Source of the DNA: an uncultured Oscillospiraceae bacterium
Lineage (GTDB): Bacteria > Bacillota > Clostridia > Oscillospirales > Acutalibacteraceae
Assembly: GCA_902496265.1 (NCBI GenBank)
Contig: CABVAD010000084.1
Location: 1-5,470 of the forward strand
DNA length: 5,470 nt
Direction of reading: 5' to 3'
Part shown: piece after piece, positions 1 to 3,716 of the stretch
Layout of the letters: each line of letters starts with the position of its first letter
How positions within the stretch are numbered: position 1 is the first letter of the stretch
The notes under the pieces: model-generated
What the model saw: only the letters and a program-made list of their open reading frames with translations
The model's database searches: none
What the model was told of the DNA's origin: nothing
Made by a program: the position numbers and the translations under genes

Positions 1-20
1 ATATCGTGACTTCCCTTTGC

Positions 21-47
21 GAATTACAAGCCCTTACGGGTACTAAA
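21..47 (+). repeat. End motif with mini-hairpin, left copy
   Basis: AATTACA, CCCTTACGGG (CCC/GGG mini-hairpin) and TACTAAA in direct orientation match 2462-2489 with two substitutions and a one-base gap. It also forms the outer part of the left terminal inverted repeat. Confidence 0.85.
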
Positions 48-69
48 TGTTAGTTTCGCGATATTCGGG
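21..69 (+). repeat. Candidate left terminal inverted repeat of the element
   Basis: Reading inward it carries AATTA, TACTAAATG (41-49), GTTTCGCG (53-60) and TTCGGG (64-69). The same words in the same order appear on the minus strand at 3565-3528. This copy has an extra CCCTTACGGG hairpin between AATTA and TACTAAATG. Confidence 0.6.
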
Positions 70-114
70 TTGATACTCCTTTACCTTGATTTTAGCGCCC
101 TCGTGAGTATAATT

Positions 115-549
115 TTACAACAAGCCGCGGAGCTTGTCAAGCACAATTTTGAGCCGCTTATTTTCAGCTTGCCGAGACACGCCGTTTAATGCGGCAATTT
201 CAGAAACGGAAAAGCCCCAATAATACCGCATAAGCACGGTGTCGCGTTCCTTGTCGGAAAGCCGCAAAAGAGCCGCTTTAATATCAAGCCTTAAATCAAT
301 ATCGGGACTTGTCGCGCCGTTATTTTCGCCGTACTCGGTGAAAATTTCAGCGCGTTTTTGTTTGGATTTTGAAAGCCTGATATACTCATTTCGGAGCGAC
401 ACGGCGGCGTAACGTTCGGAAAGGACTTTATCACTATTAACAAGCTTAACCAAAAGCTCCCAGAGCGCGCCATCATCCTCGCAAAGCTTAAAGTTATAAA
501 ATTTTACCAGTTGAGCCATTTTATTGTATAAATGCTCGTTTTCGGTCAT
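115..549 (-). CDS. Sigma-70-like protein (region 2 remnant plus region 4 HTH)
   Basis: Predicted 144-residue sigma-70-family protein that would direct RNA polymerase to a small set of promoters, probably of the element itself. Counting from the chosen start, residues about 35-65 (AAVSLRNEYIRLSKSKQKR) resemble part of region 2, and residues about 96-142 form a clear region 4 helix-turn-helix (LSDKERDTVLMRYYWGFSVSEIAALNGVSR in two stretches). The start is the ATG at 549, which overlaps the recombinase stop as ATGA, so translational coupling is likely; its own Shine-Dalgarno is weak. A longer TTG start at 591 would give 158 residues but has no visible ribosome binding site and would overlap the recombinase by 46 bases. 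The chain is shorter than classical ECF sigma factors, and region 2 is poorly conserved, so it could be a sigma-like DNA-binding regulator instead of a full sigma factor. The family is fairly sure, the promoter target unknown. Confidence 0.8.
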   Translation of the reverse strand: MTENEHLYNKMAQLVKFYNFKLCEDDGALWELLVKLVNSDKVLSERYAAVSLRNEYIRLSKSKQKRAEIFTEYGENNGATSPDIDLRLDIKAALLRLSDKERDTVLMRYYWGFSVSEIAALNGVSRQAENKRLKIVLDKLRGLL

Positions 550-1061
550 TTTTTGATAAATTTCTTGCGTTTTCCAACGATATTCGCGCAAGCGTAAAGC
601 ATTGTCACGGCTTCGTCGGAATGATTAAGCAACCGTTGCACGCGCTTTAAATTGCCGCCGCTCCGTTCAAATTCTTCCACGGCGTAGACCTTGCGCGCGC
701 TGTGCGGCGTGATATTTTTCTTGCAACCGAAAAGGTCAGCGACGCGCTTAAGGTCTTTAAAAACGGCTTGCCGTGTTCGGTGTCGCCGACCGTTCAATCG
801 GTGCTCGAAAACATAGTGCTGTCCCGAGCATAGCAGACAGCGGTCGACAAGCTCTTTCGGTAGCCTGATCGTACGGCTTTTACCTGTTTTTTGCTCGTGT
901 ATTGTAAAGCGCTGTTTCCGCACCTTGTCGGGGGTAAGCGCGAGCACGTCGCCTATCCTTAAACCAGTCGCGAGAGAGACTTCGCACGCGAGCCTATTTT
1001 CGGGTGTAAGTGCCGCGAGTATATGTTCAAAATCGCCTTTGGGTATCCATTCACTACGCAT
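546..1061 (-). CDS. Minimal tyrosine recombinase (catalytic domain only)
   Basis: Site-specific recombinase or integrase of the lambda-Int fold, 171 residues. From the chosen start the active-site set is complete: Arg35 in GLRIGDVLAL, Lys58 in EQKTGKSRTI, His120 and Arg123 in TPHSARK, His147 in LLNHSDEAVT and nucleophile Tyr156 in MLYACA. There is no N-terminal SAM-like core-binding or arm-binding domain. This size resembles FimB/FimE invertases and is far below the roughly 300-400 residues of XerD or phage integrases. The ATG at 1061 is preferred over the ATG at 1082 because AAAGGAG lies 8 bases before it. It follows rep after 128 bases and overlaps the sigma-like gene by ATGA, so the three form one operon. 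Two copies of a 14-bp quasi-palindrome 72 bases upstream are its best candidate binding sites or operator. Its substrate (excision, integration or inversion) is inferred only. Confidence 0.88.
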   Translation of the reverse strand: MRSEWIPKGDFEHILAALTPENRLACEVSLATGLRIGDVLALTPDKVRKQRFTIHEQKTGKSRTIRLPKELVDRCLLCSGQHYVFEHRLNGRRHRTRQAVFKDLKRVADLFGCKKNITPHSARKVYAVEEFERSGGNLKRVQRLLNHSDEAVTMLYACANIVGKRKKFIKK

Positions 1062-1078
1062 TTTTCGCGCTCCTTTCA

Positions 1079-1096
1079 ACATTCCGAAAAATGTTA
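1079..1096. repeat. Small hairpin just upstream of the recombinase ribosome binding site
   Basis: AACATT and AATGTT form a 6-bp stem around a 6-base loop. On the minus-strand transcript the stem ends just before the AAAGGAG of the recombinase gene, so folding could modulate its translation. The stem is weak and may be chance. Confidence 0.3.
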
Positions 1097-1133
1097 ACTC
1101 GAATTTCGGGGCTGTATTTTTTAAATGGTGATA

Positions 1134-1169
1134 GTTTACGCGGAAACCTTCTATTGTTTACGCGGAAAC
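1134..1169. repeat. Tandem 14-bp quasi-palindrome, 22-bp period, in recombinase leader
   Basis: Two identical copies of GTTTACGCGGAAAC (1134-1147 and 1156-1169) are separated by the 8 bases CTTCTATT. Each copy is itself nearly palindromic (GTTT / CGCG / AAAC, one A/G asymmetry), so the pair reads both as direct repeats and as inverted arms around an 8-bp centre. That geometry fits a tyrosine-recombinase core site (arms around a 6-8 bp overlap), while the two-turn helical period also fits an operator bound by two dimers. It lies between the rep stop and the recombinase start. Confidence 0.85.
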
Positions 1170-1189
1170 TAATTCTATATGTTGTGGTC

Positions 1190-2167
1190 TTATTCATCAA
1201 TTCTAATCTCCTTACACTTTATATAGTCGTTTTCAAAGTCCCAATCTGTAATTGGGCAAGGGTCGGAGCTTAAAGAAGTTATCACATCACGGCTTTTAAG
1301 CCCCTGCGAGGCAAAAAATAAATGCTGTCCCGCCTCTATAACGCCACTTTGTAGGTCTTTCGATATGTATTTTGTAATGTACCTTGCCACGGCTTCGCCG
1401 CTGTCAATTTCGGTACACGTAAAATAGCCGAAAGCTCGCCTATAACGTGTCCAATCGTAAACGGGTGTCCCGATCATAATGGTATCTTTAATCCGCTTCG
1501 GTATGTTTTCCGAAAGCTCGAAAGCACGTAAATCTTTATCGGTCAAGCCTTTTAAAAGTCCGTGCATATGCCACCCGCCTTTTTTGTGTTTTTCGGGTAT
1601 CAATAGATACTTGATTTTTTCACTATCAGATCGCCCTCTGTTGATGTTTCGCACAAGCTGTGCAAAGTCCTTGCGGAACTCTGCCAAATCGAAACGGTCG
1701 CGCTTTTTTTCGTCCTGTGTGAATGTGCAAAAATATTTAAACTCGTTACAGGAGGCAAGCTCAAAAATGCGGGCGCGGGTGCGGCTGATGTTATTATCAA
1801 GGCGGGCATTTTTTAAAGCCTTTTCGGCTTTTTTAGCTCTGTCGCAATCTCTAAGGGCTTGTTTTAGCGTTTTTAATTTAAACGAGGGTTTATAGGGATT
1901 GCAACCGTAAAAAGCCGTAGGCGGCTTTTTGGGGGGCTTTTTCGGGTGCTTTGGATTGCGTAATGCCTTGACATAGACGATTTTAAGGGTGTTGCCGTAT
2001 TTGTAAACGCTCCAACGGTCGGTTAAAGTCTTCGCCTGTTCGGGTGAGGTGAAGTAATCAACAAGGTCAGGGTGATTTTTTACGGCAGATTTTACGAGAT
2101 TTTCGTCATAGTCGGCAATGAGCTTTTTAAGCTCTTTTTCGGTATATCCCGAGGAATAAGAAATCAT
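1190..2167 (-). CDS. rep: HUH rolling-circle replication initiator (Rep)
   Basis: Predicted 325-residue endonuclease of the HUH superfamily that nicks one DNA strand at an origin hairpin and starts rolling-circle replication. The three diagnostic motifs are in order: motif 1 at residues 144-151 (KYFCTFTQ), motif 2 at 199-203 (WHMHG, metal-binding His200 and His202), and motif 3 at 263-270 (YITKYISK), giving Tyr263 or Tyr267 as nucleophile with nearby Lys. The tail HLFFASQGLKSRDVI (282-296) resembles the segment after motif 3 in Reps of the filamentous-phage gpII and microvirus type. Residues 1-140 are basic, with a Lys/Pro stretch at 73-83. Only one Tyr-containing motif and no helicase domain are present, so a host helicase would be needed. 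The ATG at 2167 has no good Shine-Dalgarno, but no other Met precedes motif 1. Likely promoter at 2206-2233. Phage, plasmid and mobile-element Reps share this fold, so the exact class is open. Confidence 0.92.
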   Translation of the reverse strand: MISYSSGYTEKELKKLIADYDENLVKSAVKNHPDLVDYFTSPEQAKTLTDRWSVYKYGNTLKIVYVKALRNPKHPKKPPKKPPTAFYGCNPYKPSFKLKTLKQALRDCDRAKKAEKALKNARLDNNISRTRARIFELASCNEFKYFCTFTQDEKKRDRFDLAEFRKDFAQLVRNINRGRSDSEKIKYLLIPEKHKKGGWHMHGLLKGLTDKDLRAFELSENIPKRIKDTIMIGTPVYDWTRYRRAFGYFTCTEIDSGEAVARYITKYISKDLQSGVIEAGQHLFFASQGLKSRDVITSLSSDPCPITDWDFENDYIKCKEIRIDE

Positions 2168-2194
2168 TTTTTATCACAAAACTACCGCTTTACG

Positions 2195-2210
2195 ATACTT
2201 AGTCAAGTAT
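2195..2210. promoter_or_regulatory. Inverted repeat overlapping the rep promoter -10 and start region
   Basis: ATACTT and AAGTAT are perfect 6-bp arms around AGTC. The repeat covers most of the proposed -10 and the expected transcription start, the usual place for a repressor operator. The binding protein is unknown. Confidence 0.45.
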
Positions 2211-2233
2211 ATATAATCTTTAAGTCTCTGCAA
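2206..2233 (-). promoter_or_regulatory. Candidate promoter of the rep-recombinase-sigma operon
   Basis: On the minus strand TTGCAG (2233-2228) and TATACT (2211-2206) are separated by 16 bases, a fair sigma-A match about 40 bases before the rep ATG. A shift to TTTGCA gives a 17-base spacer. Confidence 0.45.
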
Positions 2234-2268
2234 ATTTGAGAGAGACGGAGAGAGACACCGCCGCCGCT

Positions 2269-2298
2269 CGGGGCGCGCCACTTGCGCGGCGCACTCCC
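2269..2298. repeat. 30-bp GC-rich direct repeat, copy 1
   Basis: This copy matches 2535-2564 at 29 of 30 positions (T/C difference at the fifteenth base). It contains the palindrome GGCGCGCC and ends in GCGCACTCCC. Confidence 0.9.
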
Positions 2299-2327
2299 TC
2301 GCTGGGTTCTGCTGTGCCAAGCGTTCA

Positions 2328-2344
2328 GCACAGACAAAAGCGGC
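2328..2344. repeat. Dispersed inverted repeat, left arm
   Basis: GCACAGACAAAAGCGGC is the reverse complement of 2697-2714 apart from one substitution and one extra base. The pair encloses the large palindrome and the second 30-bp repeat. Confidence 0.65.
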
Positions 2345-2384
2345 TACAAGGGGAACGTGCCCCGCTAAAGTTTGTACGCGGCTA

Positions 2385-2514
2385 CAGCACCAATTGCAAG
2401 GGGTAAACCCAACAAAACGGGTGTTTAGTATAATTGTCTGCGCCCGCGCGGCGGGCGTAGTCAATTACACAGCCCTAACGGGTACTAAACAGCCGTTTTG
2501 TTCAATTGGTGCTG
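2385..2514. repeat. 130-bp imperfect multi-arm palindrome
   Basis: Nested complementary arms, outside to inside: CAGCACCAATTG 2385-2396 with 2503-2514; AACAAAACGG 2411-2420 with 2493-2502; GTTTAGTA 2423-2430 with 2483-2490; TAATTG 2431-2436 with 2462-2467; CTGCGCCCGC 2438-2447 with 2451-2460 (one G-T), closing on a 3-base loop. That is 46 paired positions. Each side has one bulge that folds its own mini-hairpin: GGGTAAACCC at 2401-2410 on the left and CCCTAACGGG at 2473-2482 on the right. A single strand would fold into a cross-like structure. It may serve Rep as an origin, or be a recombination site or a small MITE-like insertion. Confidence 0.92.
2462..2489 (+). repeat. End motif with mini-hairpin, central copy
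   Basis: CAATTACACA, GCCCTAACGGG and TACTAAA form a direct repeat of 21-47 at a distance of 2.44 kb. This copy is the right arm of the 130-bp palindrome. Confidence 0.85.
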
Positions 2515-2534
2515 GATTCTGCCCCCACAGCGGG

Positions 2535-2564
2535 CGGGGCGCGCCACTCGCGCGGCGCACTCCC
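2535..2564. repeat. 30-bp GC-rich direct repeat, copy 2
   Basis: This is the second copy of the 2269-2298 repeat, same orientation, 266 bases further on. The two copies flank the 130-bp palindrome, one on each side. Confidence 0.9.
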
Positions 2565-2581
2565 GCCCTTAGTCCGTGCGT

Positions 2582-2614
2582 GCTCCGCAAGGGAGCGCCC
2601 GACTGCGGTCGGGC
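2582..2614. repeat. Two adjacent GC hairpins
   Basis: GCTCC/GGAGC (2582-2596, 5-base loop) is followed at once by the 7-bp stem GCCCGAC/GTCGGGC (2597-2614, loop TGCG). No T-run follows on either strand, so these are not ordinary terminators. Confidence 0.7.
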
Positions 2615-2696
2615 GGTGGGCGCGGTCAGTCTCGGAAACGGTCGGCGCGCCGCCCATTTCCTCAACACGCTCCGCGCCCTGTAAAAAGGTTTATGT

Positions 2697-2714
2697 GCCG
2701 CCTTTAGTCTGTGC
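2697..2714. repeat. Dispersed inverted repeat, right arm
   Basis: The reverse complement reads GCACAGACTAAAGGCGGC and pairs with 2328-2344. Confidence 0.65.
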
Positions 2715-2735
2715 AAACGGTTAGGCAGTCACGGC

Positions 2736-2754
2736 GAAACAGCAAGGCTGTTTC
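2736..2754. repeat. 8-bp perfect hairpin with 3-base loop
   Basis: GAAACAGC, loop AAG, GCTGTTTC. It belongs to the hairpin cluster of the putative origin region; no T-run follows. Confidence 0.75.
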
Positions 2755-2800
2755 ACCAGGGGACATTTTACTTTTCGGTTGCCTGCGGTAAGTACTCGCT

Positions 2801-2844
2801 TTGTCAAGGGTCGAGATGAACGGCGCACGCGCCGCCCTTGACAA
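2801..2844. repeat. Bulged double-stem hairpin
   Basis: The outer 10-bp stem TTGTCAAGGG/CCCTTGACAA and inner 6-bp stem CGGCGC/GCGCCG (loop AC) are separated by a 10-base bulge on the left side only (2811-2820). One-sided bulges on long stems recall rolling-circle origins and folded single-strand recombination sites. Confidence 0.8.
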
Positions 2845-2891
2845 GGTGGAACGGTCGGGAACGGTAAGGCTTTATTTCAACCACCTCCCCG

Positions 2892-2911
2892 CCCCGCCAA
2901 TCTTGGCGGGG
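2892..2911. repeat. 8-bp GC hairpin directly after the small-gene operon
   Basis: CCCCGCCA, loop ATCT, TGGCGGGG lies 19 bases past the stop of the 69-residue gene. On the minus strand no T-run follows, so it may stabilise the mRNA end or belong to the origin region instead of terminating. Confidence 0.75.
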
Positions 2912-2930
2912 AGCGCGACGTCCGATAAGA

Positions 2931-3140
2931 TTAGCGGGTTTCTTCTAAAAAGTTCGTTAAAGCAAGCTTTAAGGCATCACAACCGTAAAACTTATCAGCT
3001 CCGTATTCTTCACGCCGCCATATACAGGGCTTTTGTGGTAAACCGTGACTAATGCCGTGGGCGTGGCGTGCGTTATGACACATTCTGCACCCAAACTCGG
3101 CAAGCATAGCCTTGTCGAAATCTTGTATATCATTAGGCAT
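2931..3140 (-). CDS. Small hypothetical protein with Cys/His cluster (69 aa)
   Basis: Not recognised. The protein is acidic at the N-terminus and carries a Cys/His cluster: Cys18 and Cys21 in GCRMCHNARHAHG, with His22, His26, His28 and His32, then Cys39 and Cys53. A CxxC followed by several His and two further Cys suggests metal binding, possibly zinc, but no known fold was identified. The ATG at 3140 is chosen because AGGAG lies 8 bases before it; a longer reading from 3158 lacks a site. It begins 14 bases after the stop of the 49-residue gene and its ribosome binding site lies in that gap, so the two are co-transcribed. Position inside the candidate element suggests an accessory or regulatory role in its maintenance. 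Existence as a gene is likely, function unknown. Confidence 0.65.
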   Translation of the reverse strand: MPNDIQDFDKAMLAEFGCRMCHNARHAHGISHGLPQKPCIWRREEYGADKFYGCDALKLALTNFLEETR

Positions 3141-3154
3141 TGTAAAATCTCCTC

Positions 3155-3304
3155 TCAAGGTTCGTAATCATAGTCATTTGGGGTTTCATTACAAAAGTGT
3201 CCGCAAGCGTAATCGCCGCCGTAGGCATAATCGCCTGTATAGCCACAAAGGTTGCCGATAAAGTATGCGCAACTGTCGCAACATTTTCTTTCTTCGTTAT
3301 CCAC
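3155..3304 (-). CDS. Very small Cys-rich protein (49 aa)
   Basis: Very short gene. Read from the GTG at 3304 it gives 49 residues with six Cys (positions 8, 9, 12, 20, 34, 38), as in KCCDSCAYF, NLCGY and DYACGHFCNE, and an acidic tail ending YDYEP. The CxxC pair followed by spaced Cys and aromatic residues resembles small zinc-ribbon-like proteins common in phages and plasmids of Firmicutes; that is a resemblance, not an identification. AGGTGG lies about 9 bases before the GTG. An in-frame ATG at 3328 would add a Trp/Lys-rich MWKRWWKT and give 57 residues, but has only a weak site. It is the first gene of a two-gene minus-strand operon, facing away from the small RNA promoter. Confidence 0.6.
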   Translation of the reverse strand: MDNEERKCCDSCAYFIGNLCGYTGDYAYGGDYACGHFCNETPNDYDYEP

Positions 3305-3342
3305 CGTTTTCCACCACCTTTTCCACATTTTAAAATTTCTAC

Positions 3343-3371
3343 TTGACTAATGGTCGGCTCTGTGGTAAGAT
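3343..3371 (+). promoter_or_regulatory. Strong sigma-A-type promoter of the small RNA
   Basis: TTGACT (3343-3348), 17-base spacer, TAAGAT (3366-3371), with TGG just before it as an extended -10. Start expected near 3378. A 7-bp inverted repeat, TCGGCTC (3354-3360) and GAGCCGA (3384-3390), flanks the -10 and start and could be an operator. Confidence 0.7.
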
Positions 3372-3400
3372 AATACTTGCGACGAGCCGATGAGGTTCAA
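3370..3400 (-). promoter_or_regulatory. Weak candidate promoter of the small-gene operon
   Basis: On the minus strand TTGAAC (3400-3395) and TATTAT (3375-3370) are separated by 19 bases, a longer than ideal spacer. It overlaps the plus-strand small RNA promoter, so the two would compete. Confidence 0.3.
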
Positions 3401-3494
3401 AGTCACGGCTTTAAGCCGAGGGCAGAAAGCTGACTACTTCTTGCTTGCCGTGACGGTCAAAAAAAGCACCATTCTTGCGAATGGCGCTTTTTTT
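3378..3494 (+). ncRNA. Candidate standalone structured small RNA (about 117 nt)
   Basis: The unit has a good promoter, no reading frame and a strong terminator. Its core is a long hairpin: GTCACGGC (3402-3409) pairs with GCCGTGAC (3447-3454), and AAGC (3427-3430) pairs with GCTT (3443-3446), leaving a 17-base one-sided bulge. The CGGC of the left arm can instead pair with AGCCG at 3385-3389 or at 3414-3418, so three foldings compete. No gene lies downstream on this strand, so it is not a leader riboswitch. It sits inside the candidate element, divergent from the Cys-rich gene operon, and may act as a countertranscript or trans-acting copy or transfer regulator. It matches no RNA family I can name with confidence. 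Confidence 0.6.
3459..3494 (+). terminator. Bidirectional rho-independent terminator
   Basis: Seven A's, a stem of AGC-CCATTC with GAATGG-GCT (one A-C mismatch, loop TTGC), and seven T's. It ends the small RNA and, read on the minus strand, would also stop transcripts coming from xerD. Confidence 0.88.
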
Positions 3495-3527
3495 ATGCTC
3501 TCTTTGAGCTTGTAAGCGGTCTTTACC

Positions 3528-3565
3528 CCCGAACAACGCGAAACAATATTCATTTAGTATAATTA
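3528..3565 (-). repeat. Candidate right terminal inverted repeat of the element
   Basis: On the minus strand, reading inward: AATTATACTAAATG (3564-3551), GTTTCGCG (3544-3537), TTGTTCGGG (3536-3528). It matches the left repeat apart from a missing mini-hairpin and three extra bases before GTTTCGCG. It lies about 100 bases from the xerD terminator, a plausible element-chromosome junction. Confidence 0.6.
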
Positions 3566-3591
3566 GTAGTTTGGAAATAAAAGCCTGTTTT

Positions 3592-3702
3592 TTACTCTAA
3601 AACCATTACCTCGTTAATCTCGTTACCTAGCTTTGCGCCTTTAAATGTCATTAAATTTTTATCCTCATAATATAAAAAGGCAGGAATTTGTCCCTGCCCT
3701 GC
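3592..3702 (-). pseudogene. Possible gene remnant between xerD and the element
   Basis: A minus-strand frame of 36 codons with protein-like composition contains the stretches IPAFLYYEDKNL and GAKLGNEINEVMVLE before its stop. The only ATG (3651) leaves 19 residues, with AGGA about 10 bases before it. The upstream part runs through the xerD terminator hairpin and is closed by a TAA, so no full gene is present. It could be the C-terminal end of a gene cut by the insertion, a tiny peptide, or chance. Confidence 0.25.
3671..3698 (-). terminator. Rho-independent terminator of spoIIM-xerD
   Basis: On the minus strand GGCAGGGA and TTCCTGCC (one G-T) enclose loop CAAA and are followed by TTTTTATA. 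It lies 18 bases after the xerD stop. Confidence 0.9.
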
Positions 3703-3716
3703 TTAAAATTATGATT

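Larger units (their letters stand above)
2168..2930. other. GC-rich repeat-dense region without credible genes; candidate origin
   Basis: About 760 bases between rep and the small-gene operon. No frame combines a ribosome binding site with protein-like composition; the frames that stay open are Arg/Pro/Ala-rich translations of GC-rich repeats. The region holds a 30-bp direct repeat, a 130-bp palindrome, a dispersed 17-bp inverted pair and at least five further hairpins. Placed directly upstream of an HUH Rep gene, this is where a double-strand or single-strand origin would be expected, but no nick site can be proven from sequence alone. Confidence 0.6.

Noticed and set aside
1134..1169. CRISPR-like repeat-spacer array
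   Set aside because: Only two 14-base copies with an 8-base spacer, no cas genes, and a better explanation as a protein binding site.
1479..1895. Plus-strand frame of 138 codons inside rep
   Set aside because: Antisense shadow of rep, whose HUH motifs are unmistakable on the other strand.
2174..2716. Open frames on both strands across the GC-rich region (up to 96 codons)
   Set aside because: Arg/Pro/Ala-rich low-complexity composition, no ribosome binding sites, mutual overlap, and they simply translate the repeats and palindromes.
2727..2735. AGTCACGGC shared with the small RNA (3401-3409) as a trans target
   Set aside because: Only nine bases in a GC-rich region; could easily be chance, and the accessible RNA segment is uncertain.
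2684..2770. Short minus-strand frame starting MSPGETALLF
   Set aside because: Only 20 codons, no ribosome binding site, and it runs through a perfect hairpin.
2838..2870. TTGACA as a -35 element on the plus strand
   Set aside because: No acceptable -10 at 16-19 bases; the word belongs to a hairpin stem and no gene follows.
2801..3052. Plus-strand frame of 83 codons
   Set aside because: It lies over the bulged hairpin and antisense to the better-supported 69-residue gene; no ribosome binding site.
3384..3396. GCCGATGAGG as a hammerhead ribozyme core
   Set aside because: The core needs CTGATGA plus a GAAA partner between proper stems; the first base pair set does not fit.
3496..3716. tRNA gene or tRNA fragment as integration target
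   Set aside because: No cloverleaf, T-loop GTTCGA or CCA-like end was found around the proposed junction.
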